Below are positions 1-11,239 of a DNA stretch of 64,000 nucleotides, piece after piece (position 1 is the first letter of the stretch; each line of letters starts with the position of its first letter). A program made the translations under genes and the position numbers. The notes under the pieces are model-generated. The model made no database searches. It had not been told where the DNA came from and saw nothing but the letters and a program-made list of their open reading frames with translations. The DNA comes from Laccaria trichodermophora (Eukaryota; Basidiomycota; Agaricomycetes; Agaricales; Hydnangiaceae): contig JACTVC010000001.1 in assembly GCA_018417955.1 (NCBI GenBank), positions 3,472,001 to 3,536,000 on the forward strand, given 5' to 3'.

Positions 1-22
1 AAATGTCCAAAAAGAGATAATT

Positions 23-105
23 GGACTCTGTAGAATTTGAACCCACAACCTCAACAGCTATTTATGTTCATGCAAAGCATGTGCACTGCCTTTGTGCCAA
101 GAGCC
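23..105 (-). tRNA. degenerate tRNA-like sequence (possible tRNA pseudogene or SINE head)
   Basis: Read on the minus strand, this stretch has an A-box-like motif (TGGCACAAAGG), a D-arm-like GCAC/GTGC stem, a B-box-like GGTTCAAATTC inside a plausible T arm, and weakly complementary ends (GGCTCT with AGAGTC). The anticodon arm does not fold well and the sequence between anticodon and T arm is too long unless an intron is present. It is probably a decayed tRNA or tRNA-derived repeat; a covariance-model scan would decide. Confidence 0.25.
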
Positions 106-1244
106 TCCACAAATTACATGGGGTTGGGTGAGTGGTGGTTGTGGTTGGATGTCTATCTTATGAGCAGCAAGGGAGTAATAATTCCACCCAGTGACCCCAC
201 CAATTTTTGATGTGGAAAGCAGCTAAGGTTACTATAAAAGGTACTTCAAAATCTACAGATATGATGTATAACACTGGGGAGAGGCAGTTATTTGCCCAAT
301 AGGCAAATGATTGAACACATCTTGATTTATTGCTCAATAATTTACTTTACATTTGTCAGATGGGTAAATTCAAAATACACCCAACATCAATCATTGACTG
401 CAATTAGGATGTGTAGTACAAAGGACCACATGAGAACTATTAGTAGAATGTGCACCAAATGTTTTTCAGCAGCTCAGTTATTACCAGGTATATTAAAACT
501 AGAGCACCACAGATAAAAAAAAAACAGAAAAATCTCTTTACAGTGCTTCCACATTCAAATGAGAATCATATTTCTTTTGCTATAATTTTCTAATTTAGAA
601 TTCTTGTGAGCTCCCTCAGAGACTTGAGAAGAAACCATTATAAAATTATAGTTTATGATTTGTGCACTGCCCCCTATTTTTTTAGATTTGTCATTCAAAT
701 GTGAAGGGGTTGCTGGGTGAGGTGTGGACTAGGGGGAAGTCTTTGTCAGGCACAGTTTAGCTAAGCTTCCCACCATTCCAAGATTTTGTTGGGCATTGCT
801 TACCATGCCAATGCATTACATAAAGCACAGAAAATTTACCTCTCAAGTGTAAGCAAACATATTCATCATATTTTTCTTGTCATTTTTTTTTTTTTTTTTT
901 TTTTTGAGTATCTAAATGTTTTTGGAAAGCCTTTCATGTTGGGATTTGTCATATTCCTTGAGTAGAAAGAGAGACAAGGGTACTGGTCAACACATATACC
1001 ACCAGTAGATACTAGCCTGAAGAAGACATAACCTAGAATAGAGTAGACATGCAGATATTGGGATACAGAGTTAAGTCCAGGAGGTGAGGCATACAGAGTT
1101 AACTCAAAGAGACTCAAGGTAAAGGTCCAAGAAGTTATGAGTATGGAGTTAAGTCCAAGAGGTTTAACAGTGCAGAGTTTAGAGCAGTGTAGACTCAGAA
1201 TTGGGAAGACAGGATAAACAATAGTAGCAAACACTACTATGACC
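106..1244. other. AT-rich intergenic DNA, no gene seen
   Basis: No convincing coding exon is visible. The part from about 530 to 918 resembles 9320-9707 as a diverged direct repeat: both share a GCTTCCA...AATGAGAATCA block, a GTGAAGG block, a TTAGCTAAGCTTCC block and a TAAAGCACA block in the same order. A poly-T run lies at 886-905. Confidence 0.5.
530..918 (+). repeat. diverged direct repeat (partner 9320-9707)
   Basis: The order of conserved blocks matches 9320-9707, including TTAGCTAAGCTTCC near 758 and 9550 and TAAAGCACA near 821 and 9621. The copy ends at TATCTAAATG (about 909-918), the position where the partner (ATCTGAATG) carries the inserted element at 9709-11191. It may be a relic of an unrecognised transposon family. 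Confidence 0.5.
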
Positions 1245-2061
1245 TACAGTGACTCACTATAAGTTTTGCACCACTTAAAAAATACTATATCTTCCTCAAC
1301 TTCTGGGGACTAGTTACCATATAAATATGATAATATACCAATATTCTATATACATCTTTGACATGAATATGAGGTCTGGATCTCATCCTCTGCTTCAGGT
1401 AGGAAAAAGTGAAAAAATGAGGTTTTGAGAGTTTTACCAATACTTCATATGAGGGTCTAGAAAAATGTGAAGAATTAAGTACTTGCTGACTCAAGTATGC
1501 AGAACTTTGAATGATATCAATTGGATTAGCGGTTGTTGAGATATAGGTGTAAGAAAGGGGCTTGTTTTGGGTAGGTCAAAAATGAGGTTTTGACAGTTTT
1601 ACAAATACATCATGTGAGAGTTGGAAAAATATATAGTACTATCCTACTCAAGTATACAGAACCTTGAATCATTTCAATTGGAGTAGTGGTTGTTGAGATA
1701 TAGGTGTAAGAATGGGCCTTGTTTCATCATCTACCCCAAAACAAGCCCTTTTCTTACACCTATATCTCAACAACCGCTAATCCAATTGATATCATTCAAA
1801 GTTCTGCATACTTGAGTCAGCAAGTACTTAATTCTTCACATTTTTCTAGACCCTCATATGAAGTATTGGTAAAACTCTCAAAACCTCATTTTTTCACTTT
1901 TTCCTACCTGAAGCAGAGGATGAGATCCAGACCTCATATTCATGTCAAAGATGTATATAGAATATTGGTATATTATCATATTTATATGGTAACTAGTCCC
2001 CAGAAGTTGAGGAAGATATAGTATTTTTTAAGTGGTGCAAAACTTATAGTGAGTCACTGTA
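1245..2061. repeat. foldback element, arms about 330 bp, spacer about 155 bp
   Basis: The left arm (about 1245-1574) and right arm (about 1731-2061) are near-perfect reverse complements, from TACAGTGACTCACTATAAG outside to the CTACCCCAAAAC boundary inside. The spacer (1575-1730) contains a diverged extra copy of part of the arm (GAGGTTTTGACAGTTTTAC and TTGAGATATAGGTGTAAGAA), so the arm itself looks partly tandem. Open frames in both arms are mirror images of each other, which argues against coding. No target duplication was identified. Confidence 0.8.
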
Positions 2062-2304
2062 AGTATCTTCACACATAATTTTTTTGCATTCTCTGAGAGG
2101 ATTATAGACATTTGGCTTCAATCTATGAAGCTATGACTCTCTTGGTACATGTATAGCTTCTCAGGGGAACTGATTGTGTTTGAGAACCATTCAATTTTGT
2201 ATCTGACACTTTTTCACATGAGGAAAGCTGTGGTATTTCTGGCCTCAGCATTTATAGTTTCTATAGACAGAGTTAGCATCCAATGGTGCTGTATGCTCAA
2301 ACTG

Positions 2305-2500
2305 AGACTGCAGAAAATTCTTACAGCGGCAGCTAGCTACTTTGCTGTTGTCATATTTTATGTACCCCTGATTTGACATTACTTATAAAGTCTGGTTTGA
2401 AGATGTTGAAAAGAACTTGCTATCTAATATCATATAAAGTCAGTGTCAACTTCAAAGATAGCTAGTTCTTTTCATGGAACTTCAACTTATACTTGAGATA
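2305..2500. repeat. inverted repeat, left member (partner 7345-7640)
   Basis: This region reappears in reverse complement at 7345-7640. Shared blocks include ACTGCAGAAAAT, GTTGTCATATTTTATGTACC, TTTGAAGATGTTGA and AGCTAGTTCTTTTCATGGAA. The right member is longer because of an internal segment. The pair may be long terminal inverted repeats of a degraded DNA transposon with interior 2500-7345, but no transposase was recognised between them. Confidence 0.5.
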
Positions 2501-5500
2501 TAACATGTACCATCCATTTAAAGTTGCTTCATCAGCATCAATCCTGTAAAGGTATTGATGTGAAGTGCTTGAAAAGAAAGCAGTGGCATCCAGATAAACT
2601 ATACCAACTGTAACCAGCAAGCTGATAAACGCTCTCTGCTACTCAAGTTTTTTACATGTATCATTCTCACCAAAATACTGGAAAAATGTCAAAATGATGA
2701 TTAATTGGGTAAAAACATAATGCACCCAGGCAAATTGATTGTAGAACACTGCAGGTGAATGAAGAGTGAGATGATTGGCAAATGTATTAGAGTCACCAAT
2801 GCTGGTAGGTGAGCCTTTTCTACCTGACATATTAGAAATCTGACTTTTGTAAAATGAGGCTCTACAAGGGCTATGAACTAATTACTGGCAAAGAATCTCC
2901 TTATTTCAGTTGTTACTGCTACCACCACAACCACCACCACATAACACAGGGTAGGTGGATAGATGAGTAATCACACACCTCTCTCCAGCTTTCTTTTCTG
3001 GTATAAAATCTAGGTGCCACATCAGCAATGTTGCAACCAAACAATGAACAACAACATCTGTTACTGTTTGCCACTTTCTATACTGTTAACCAACCATCGC
3101 CACTGCTACAAAAACCACTCAGCCCACCTACACTTGCTGCTTTATGATTTTCACACACCATGCCCATAGCGCAACATCCTGCAACACATGTCCTATTTGT
3201 AACCCATAACTATTATCAGGATAGCACTACATCATAGGTGTTATGAAAAGGGATTCCAAGACAGGTATATATTATTAGCTTTCTACCTTTTAATGTGATT
3301 GATCATAATGAGGTCTTGGTGGTCCCCACCACCAAAATCTGGGTTTAAAAAACTGGGATCTCATAGATAGAGGACTCTACCTACCACATGCCTGTCAGAC
3401 AATACAGTAGCTTGATGAACACCGCATCCACCATCTATAGTGAGGTGCCAGTGTTTGTTCAACCTCTGGTATAACAGGGACTTGCCACAACTACATGAAG
3501 TTTTTAATCACCTTGAAATAAGCACTGTGAAGGCATGAGGCAACCATTGGTGCTTTGTGTTCTATGTTGTGGATACATCTAAGTCCAGAATGAAGAAGGC
3601 CCACCAAGTTGAAAAAGATTTATCTATGCCATTTGGCAACGATGTGACTGCACATGACTGGGTATCTCAATATTTTCTCTAGCTTAAGGTATCTTACAGG
3701 ATGGTCAGAATCGAAACTGAGTGATTTTCTCTTTGCTGGACCCAAGCAGTGGGCCAACATGCAAGGCATTGTGGGGGCTAGGAAAGTGTTGAAAGATAAA
3801 CTAAAACTTTGGGTAACTGGATAGTGGGTTAAGTATCTTGTAGTGAGCAAAATGGTTATTAACTTTGCAGATAGTACAACTGGGTTGAGCAATCAATCAC
3901 AAAATACACTGACTTACAAGCTAAACATTGAGGATTATGACAGAAGCAGCAAGGGGATAGCATTTGAGAGAAAAACCAATGCTGACAAGGTTAACTATGG
4001 TACTGGTTGAGAATATACAATTGAAATTCCTTACAAAAATCAAACAGGCATCATTGCACTGACTGCAAAGCCTAAATTAGATGCAGGTGTGGATGTCAAG
4101 GAGGATGGTGCCACTCAGATGAGGTAAGATTTCATTTATATGAGTTTTTCTATGCACTCAAGCAAACATTGTCTGATGATCATAAGGTGATGGCTGTGGC
4201 AGTGACAAACTCACAGAAACAAGCTCCACCCTGTTATGCTGAAGCAGCACATGAGCATGCTGAACACCTTATAATCTTCTGCACCTTGGCCCACACAAGA
4301 AGGCAGTGGCTGACTCTTTTCAACTCAACCTCAAATGGGAAGTGCCCACTATGCAAACACCCACCACCACCCATGTACAACCATCCTTATATGGAAACTG
4401 CCCACCATTGCTCATGTACAACCACCTCCCTCAAATAAAAACTGCCCACCACCACCACCTGTGATGACTGCCCTAAAACAGAATTTACCCAACATGCAAA
4501 CATCTACCACTACCTAGTACAACCATGCTCAGGCAGAAATTGCCCATCATGCAAATCTATCTACCATGCAACCTACCTTTGCCTGTGTACCACCACCCTT
4601 CTGAGAACATTTATTTTCCATAGATCAAGTTACTCTTTGTACACTAGTTGAATATGTTTAATATATATTTGATGTATTTAAAAATAGTGTGGTGAGGAAA
4701 ATTGAAGGCCAGGTAATTAACATAAAGTCTGCCTCAGGGCTTTCTGGGGACAACTCAGGCCACCCCAGGACAACCTCAGTGCACCTCAGGACAACCTTAG
4801 GTTGCTGCTGAGAAATCTAAAAGATGCTTCATGAAACTCTGATGCTTTGAGCTCCATGACACCTCCTAGGTATTCAGGGTATAACCCTGAGAAAAAAGTG
4901 ATTTTTCTGATGTGAATTGCTTGATGATTGATGGCATCTTATTATCAAATGTTCAGTCAGCTCTGTTTGGTGATACTCAGCTGGATGCTTGTTTGACACT
5001 AGCTGCACAATCATGGCAGTTTTTTACAACCTCATCAAGGCCTTGGAGTTGATACAGTCCCTGGCCTTTTTCATGATGTCCTCTGCCACTAGCACTCTTA
5101 TCAGCAGTTTCATATTTTATATTTTTTAAATTATTGGCTAGGGTGGGCTTGAGACATGGGGTTGTACCATATAATGGTGAGATGTGAGTAATTTTAACAT
5201 CACTCTTTTCTGCTTGTCTGAAAACAAAACACAGGCATATAATGCTTCTGAGTAGTGTCGATTCTGGGTGGTATGCTCACCCATTTGCAAAAGAACAGAC
5301 CATCCTGTAAGTAATACCCAAATTTTTACCTGGTAAATATTTGTAAAATCTGTAACAAGGAATGGGGAATGGTGTTGATGGTATAACATAAAATAATAAG
5401 GAGAACAAGGGCCAGGAGAGGATACATTGATGGTTGAGATGATATATAAATAGGATTAAAGGCAGAGTTGAATTCTTCTGTGAAGAGGTAATGTCAAGGT

Positions 5501-6375
5501 GATGGGAGGGAGCTTTGGCCAGTTGAGCATTGTATATTTGAGTATGGAGCCAGTATATTTGTGCAGGTTAGCACACCTGGAAGTAAATGGGCACTGAGTT
5601 GGAGGCTGAGTGAGAGGCTTGTAGTGATTCTAATCACTCAATAACATAAGTGTAGTAGTTGCCTAAAATTAGTCAGGACAGTGAAGGGAGTATAGCTACA
5701 TAAGTTCAGGTGCAGTAATATTATGGAAGGAAGAGAGTGGGGGTCTGAAGTACAGTTATCAGCATTATCTAGTCAGTCCCAGTGCATCATTATAGAGGAG
5801 GGTTCTTTAAGGACAGCATGGGAGATGTGTATAGTCTAAGGATTCTGAGAAACAAGGGCTCATTCAGAGCATGAGTTTGGCAGGATTAATTACATGGATA
5901 AGCTTGCTTGAGATACTTGTACATAAAAGAAGTAGGCTGCCACTGCAGTGATAAACTTCTTCTCCACTGTGTCTGGATCATGAAGATTCTGAATAAAGAG
6001 GGCCCCTTTATAGCAGTTGAACATCCCTTCATGCTGTCAGCTGCATTTCTGTGACTCAATATTTTTGATCTTTTATGTTGCTGAGCATTTGTGTCTTGTT
6101 CTTCTTGTCTCTCTTGTCCAAATGGCTATCACTCTTATAGGTGTGTCCTTAAATTTCACCAGAAACTTAAGAAACTTGGAAACTGTTACATTGTTGGGCT
6201 ATAGCTTCAACTTTATGAGAATAACCCTGGAGAAGCCAAGACTAAACTTGCATTTCTAAAAGACTTTATTTCCACATTATGAAGGTAAGTAACTATCTGT
6301 CTATCTCTCTTTAAACTATGCTTATTTGTCACTGAAAAGTATAAGCCTGGGGCTTGGATGGTGCTTGACGCCATT
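2501..6375. other. gene-poor interval, no recognisable coding sequence
   Basis: Short open frames exist but none shows a recognised domain or a credible exon chain. A weak coding-like stretch near 3570-3690 is broken by stops. CAC-rich imperfect repeats lie at 2920-3140 and 4330-4615. The segment around 4876-4921 is reverse-complementary to 42054-42085, so it belongs to a dispersed repeat. Confidence 0.45.
4330..4615 (+). repeat. imperfect tandem repeats, CCACC-rich, about 50-60 bp units
   Basis: Four to five degenerate units share the pattern of a TGCCCA core followed by TATGCAAA or CATGCAA, CACC triplets and GTACAACCA. Alternating CAC/ACC richness gives spurious His/Pro-rich open frames. 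No function can be assigned. Confidence 0.55.
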
Positions 6376-6635
6376 CTCCTGTCACTGGGAAAAATCACCA
6401 AGAAGATGACTTCAAATAGAGGACTCTCCATCATACTGGAAATAAAATAAGGTGTTCACATGGCATAAAACCTCTCAAGTGGTAATTGGTGGAAGTATCA
6501 ATGATCTCCTGTCACTGGGGAAAATCACCAAGAAGATGACTTTGAATAGAGGTCTCTCTATCATACTGGAAATAAAATGTGGTGTTCACATGACATAAAA
6601 CCTATCAAGTGGTAATTGGTGGAAGTATCAATGAT
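6376..6635 (+). repeat. direct tandem duplication, 2 x 130 bp
   Basis: The unit starting CTCCTGTCACTGGG is followed after exactly 130 bp (6506) by a second copy with only scattered substitutions. Both end in GTATCAATGAT. It looks like a fairly recent local duplication in non-coding DNA. Confidence 0.85.
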
Positions 6636-7344
6636 CATTGAATGCAAAAGTGAGAAACATGGTAATTTGCATCATTGCTAATCCCCCATCATGCTTCTCA
6701 CTTGTTCTGTCCCTAGAACTTCTTGTTGGTCCCAGCCTGACTGTTGAATCCATTCTCCAGTTTGCAACTGGACACTTCTTTCTTGTTAAAGTAAAGTGAA
6801 GGTTAGTTGAGCTGGTGATTTCATTTCAGAGGCCATCATGAAGGCAATGACAATTTTATCGAATATGAGGTTAGTATTTGTATTCTCAAACTGTGCTCTG
6901 ACTCATGATCACTAGTCTGCATCAACAGCCTAGATACTGTCTGCTTCTGCCTTTCAAGTGGGACCCAGCTTATCTTTTTCATTTTGGGAAAGAGACAGAG
7001 AGGTACTTCATTGTGCATTGTTAATCCAGAAGCTGGACTGTAATCATCCTTCTTTCAACCTTCAACTTGAAGAAATTTTAAATGTTCTTCTTGAATAACT
7101 CAAACCCACTTAATGTAACTTTTATTAACTTGAGGAGCAGTGGACTAAGTTATGCTTTGAGAAATGTTGGGCTTCTCTGAAAGTAACAGCTGGTGACTAT
7201 ATAGAACAGACATCTGTCAGGATAATATTGATGTCTTGTGCTAGATCATATTGATTTTGCTCATACTCAGCATTAAAAGTGCCACTGTAAGCAAATAAGC
7301 TCCTATTTGGATGGTTAGGTATAGATTAGCCCCCACAGTCCCTA

Positions 7345-7640
7345 TGGGTTGAAGTTCCATGAAAAGAACTAGCTAGCTACCTTTGAAGATGATAGTGACT
7401 CTGTATGATATTGACATCTTCAGCTCAATTATGATTCATAGTAATGAGATTTGTGGCCAAGATCAGCTCTATAGGAAAGAGTAAGTTTTACTCTTGTGGT
7501 TCCATGCTTCATAGAAATTATAAGTTTGAAGTCACAATCAGCCATTTTGACAATATCAACATCTTCAAACTATAAGTTAGGTCAATCTAGGGTACATAAA
7601 ATATGACAACAGTGAAGTAACTAGCTGCCACTGTAAGGAT
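7345..7640. repeat. inverted repeat, right member (partner 2305-2500)
   Basis: This is the reverse-complement counterpart of 2305-2500. It starts with the TTCCATGAAAAGAACTAGCT block and ends with ATTTTCTGCAGT. It contains extra sequence (about 7430-7560) missing from the left member, which partly repeats the TTTGAAGATGTT motif. Confidence 0.5.
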
Positions 7641-9150
7641 GGATTTTCTGCAGTCCATAAATGGGACAATTTTTATTTTGATAGTATATTTGCCAATTGT
7701 GCAAGGGGGCTGACAGAATAAAAACAATTGATATGCTTATTGTTTAAATTTGTCCACAACTCTGTTCCCTAGGTGAAACTTTTGTTAAAAATTAAAGTTT
7801 TGCCTCATGCTGAAGAGACAAACTAAATTGTTCCTGAAATCCATTCCATTAACAAATTTTAATTCTTAACAGCCTTTTGTCCTGTGGATGTACCTTACAA
7901 CACATTTTTAAAATAGTAACAACATTTTTTTTACATTTGGATGTTGTCTTCACACAATAGGTGAACACACTGTCAAAATAAAAAAAATTCCCATAGGTTT
8001 GTTTTAATTACATAACAGGTGCAAAAATGATTAATTTGTCTTAGAATCTGTCAAGGACTTTGCTTAACTGCCTGATCATCCCTTGTTTAAGGTGTGAGCA
8101 TGAATGCAAAAAAATGAAACAGACTAGTGTTCACAAGTCCAGTCTACAGGACTGAAAATATACATAGAACTGAACTGGACTGAACAACAGATTGGTCTTT
8201 TTTCAGTTGCAGTTGAGGTCAGTCCTCGACAGTGAGAGTGGATGTCAGGAAATGACATCCACTCTCACTTGACATCCACTATTTGTTTGCAACATCTACT
8301 CTTTTGTTCCAACATCCACTCTTTTGTTCCAACATCCACTGAAACCCATTTGAGCTCTCTTCCCCTTTTGGACTGTCCCATCGCTGCCCATCCCAATGCC
8401 CACCTCCATTTGTTTCTGTGTGCAGTTTTGCATTTCCCACTAACTTGAATTTCCCACCTTTGGGGAACAAAATCCAGTCCATTCAGAGCCCAAATGGACC
8501 AGATTTTGTTCCCCAAATGTGGGAAACATTACATCATTGAGACTTGACATTGCTTTAGAACCTGCTTCAATTAAATAACATAAACCATATTGTAGTTCAC
8601 CTTGCCATGACATTATCAATAAAATTACAAAGTGAGTGAGTCATATGTAGGAGGTATAAGAAATGATGGATCTAGAGACTCATCAAGGGTAAAGTTTTTG
8701 ATGTGAGTGGAAAAAGCTTGTGTAGGGGAGCTATTTGAAGCTGGTAGGCGATATCCAGAATATAGGGATGATGGGGTATTGTTCTGGGTCATCCCAAAGT
8801 AAGTAGGAGACCACAAGCATCATGTTGGGGTTGATTCAAATGTGAAGGGATTGGTTGGGCAGTGCAATACCAAAGAGCAAGCAGGGCTGGGGTTACTGGG
8901 AAAACATCAAGGTCATTGAAACCCTCATGATGATCACCTTTGAAGTATTCACTATCTGAGAATTCTGGTACCTGCACAAATTGTGATGGGCCAGCAATAG
9001 GAGGTTGAGGGGTTGCAACAGCTGAATCTACAGCAACCTTCATGCCTGGTTTGGCTTTCATTTGTTTTACACTGCTTGTTGAGTGGAGATGGCATCATTT
9101 CTACTTGCTTAGCCTCAATGTCAAGGTCAAGCTCATGGGCTCTAAAAATG
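7641..9150. other. gene-poor interval with two hairpins
   Basis: No gene is recognised. Two strong hairpins are present: 8232-8268 (arms GTGAGAGTGGATGTCA and its complement) and 8452-8524 (arms of about 32 bp around TTTGGGGAACAAAATC). Between them ACATCCACT recurs several times. Sequence flanking the first hairpin (8135-8220) is rich in AGTCCAG/CTGGACT-like words that recall the subterminal repeats of the element at 9709-11191, so this may be another small non-autonomous element, but I could not define its ends. Confidence 0.4.
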
Positions 9151-9156
9151 TGTTAA

Positions 9157-9375
9157 ATGGTTTTGCTATTCTGGAGTATGATTGCCATACTTTTGAATAG
9201 CTTCCAATGTCTTCAAATTTGTTCCTGTATGTTTATTTGTGGGATGGGCACTCTTGTTGAGATTGGTGTCAGCTGGCATAAGATACCAATCCTCCTCAGA
9301 TATCTTACTCATGAACCAATTACAGTGCTTCCAGAAAGTAATGAGAATCACATTTTTTTTCTCATGCTTTCCTGA
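9157..9375 (+). pseudogene. unrecognised repeat-derived coding fragment
   Basis: The plus-strand frame ends with residues ITVLPESNENHIFF. A closely similar peptide (ALPESNENHVFF) is encoded on the minus strand at about 11250-11300, and a diverged third copy of the DNA lies near 534-585. Recurrence of one peptide-like sequence in both orientations around the 9709-11191 insertion suggests remains of a repeated gene. I do not recognise the family. Confidence 0.3.
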
Positions 9376-9707
9376 TTGGGAATTCTCCTAAGCTTCATCA
9401 GAGATATGGGGAAAATCATGTTATTGTGCACAGAAAAATTTGTATTATGCATCCAAAGGCCCTTCCTTCCTTTGTGTCTGATAGAATTGTCATGCAAAGG
9501 TGAAGGTGCTGCAGGGCGAGACGCCAGCTGAGGGAGCGGGCTTTGCCGGGAATGGCTTAGCTAAGCTTCCTGCTATCCCAACCATTTGTTGGGCAGACAT
9601 TATCACACCAACTTGCAGCATAAAGCACAAAAAATATGTCTTTTGAGCATTATAAATCTATTTAGCATGTTCTCTTTGCAGAAATTATCTTATCTGAGCA
9701 TCTGAAT
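9320..9707 (+). repeat. diverged direct repeat (partner 530-918), target of the 9.7-kb element
   Basis: Block order matches 530-918. The copy is interrupted after ATCTGAATG by the hAT-like element and appears to resume after 11200 with GTGTTGAGGGACTTTTCA, which can be aligned weakly with TTTTTGGAAAGCCTTTCA at 919-936. Confidence 0.5.
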
Positions 9708-10289
9708 GGAGGTCTTTACCATCCCCCACGTAATCCATATGGACTCCACTGGACTCCACTGGACTCCAGTGGATTCCAGTGGCCCTCTTACCAGGCCAGA
9801 TTGGCTGGCAGAATGCCCAGTCCACTGGAGTCCAGTCCAGTCCGGTCCACTGGACTCCCACTGGACTGCCAGCCACTTTCCTGAGTCCAGTCCCAGTCCA
9901 GTGGACTATGAGTCCAGTCAGAGTCCAGTGGATTCCAGTCATTCCAGTATATTATTATTATTATATATGAATACTACTAAAAAAGCGAAAATAGACTATA
10001 CAATAAACTTACATTTTAATGATCAATGAAAGGAAAGGTTATAATTTACATATAGTGTGGGTCAGTGATAGCTGCAATAAGGATTTATGATTTTGTTCAG
10101 TCTGCGGGGTGAGGTCACATGACTTACTTGAGGGCGTGCCATATTGTCACGTCTCCTGTTTGCGGCATGGTCACACCTCCGTGACCATCCCATTCCCTTC
10201 CACCACCACCACCTCTATCACTGCCCACGCCAACGCCGCCCACGCCAACTCCGCCCACGTCAACGCAACAACAAAAACAACACACGAGG

Positions 10290-10610
10290 AGGCCAACGAC
10301 ACACAAGAACGACAACACGAAGACGACAACACACAACGACGACAACACGCGAGGACGACAACATGCCAGGACAACGATATGCGAGGACGACGACGACGCG
10401 CGAGGACGACAACACACGACGACGATGATGACTACACACTGGGACGACGACACACGACCACGACGACGACACGCGACCGCGACGACGACGACATGCAACG
10501 ATGACGACACACGACGACGACGACACGCGACGACGACGACTACATGCCGGGACGACGACACGTGACCGACGACACATGACGACGACGACGAACGAGCGCC
10601 GACGAAAACG
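10290..10610 (+). repeat. ACGACG/CACGCGACGAC simple-sequence tract inside the 9.7-kb element
   Basis: The tract is dominated by ACGACGAC with interruptions ACACG and GCGAGG. Because the period is three, all frames stay open and give Arg/Thr/Asp-rich or Val/Ser/Arg-rich nonsense peptides on the two strands. It is unusually CpG-dense compared with the CpG-poor DNA around the element. Confidence 0.8.
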
Positions 10611-10671
10611 CCGCCCCCACCACACCCGAAAAACGACGAGTGCCTGCCAGCGCTGAACGGCGACGAGGCCC

Positions 10672-10842
10672 CTTCACTCTCTCCCCCTTTCCCCCCTCCC
10701 CCTTTCCTTGCTCCTCTCTCCCCCCCTCCCTTTCCTTCCCCCTTCCTTGCTCCCTCCCCCCTCTATTCATTCCTCTCTTCCCCCTCCCTTTCCCTTTCCC
10801 CTCCCTTTCCCTTTCCCTTCCCCCTCCCTCCCCCCTCTGTAA
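10672..10842 (+). repeat. polypyrimidine tract (C3-6 T2-3 runs) inside the 9.7-kb element
   Basis: About 170 bp of almost pure C/T, built from CCCTTTCC and CCCTCCC words. The opposite strand carries many G3+ runs, so triplex (H-DNA) or G-quadruplex formation is possible. The corresponding tracts at 59815-60125 and 61440-61700 occupy the same place in related elements. Confidence 0.85.
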
Positions 10843-11239
10843 CATAGAATCTATGTAAATTTAATTAATTTAATTAATAAATATACTTCAATTTTATTTT
10901 TTGTTTTCAAGTCTAAGTTCAGGAATTCTGGATTAACTTAGGTCTGTGGCAGTCCAGTCCAGTCCAGTTTTGTGTTGGGAGAGTCCAGTCCAGTCCAGTT
11001 TTGTGATTTGCAGTCCAGTCCAGTCCAGTTTTGTGCTTGCAGTCCAGTGGAGTCCAGTGGAGTCCAGTTTTGTGCTGGGAGTCCAGTGGAGTCCAGTTTT
11101 GTGATTGGCAGTCCAGTCCAGTCCAGTCCAGTGGAATCCAGTGGAATCCAGTGGAGTCCATGTGGATTATGTGGGGGATGGTAAAGTATTGATCTGAATG
11201 GTGTTGAGGGACTTTTCATTGCCCAAGCCAAATAGGGTC

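Larger units (their letters stand above)
9709..11191 (+). mobile_element. non-autonomous hAT-like element with 8-9 bp TSD
   Basis: The ends are inverted: GAGGTCTTTACCATCCCCC on the left and, reverse-complemented, CAATACTTTACCATCCCCC on the right. The flanks repeat ATCTGAATG (left 9700-9708, right 11192-11200), a target duplication of 8 or 9 bp depending on where the end is set. That size fits the hAT superfamily. Both subterminal zones (9740-9945, 10945-11165) are packed with GGACTCCA/TCCAGT words, as expected for transposase-binding repeats. The interior has no transposase. In order it holds a CAC/GCCCACG-rich module, an (ACGACG) tract, a pure pyrimidine tract and an AT-rich stretch. The same order is found in the elements at 58973 and 60495. 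Confidence 0.8.

Noticed and set aside
8232..8524. Rho-independent-type terminators
   Set aside because: The hairpins are real, but this is eukaryotic intergenic DNA with no adjacent gene; they fit small foldback or transposon remains better.
10109..10625. Arg/Thr/Asp- and Val/Ser-rich open frames on both strands
   Set aside because: Products of the ACGACG simple repeat, open in every frame. Low-complexity translation only.
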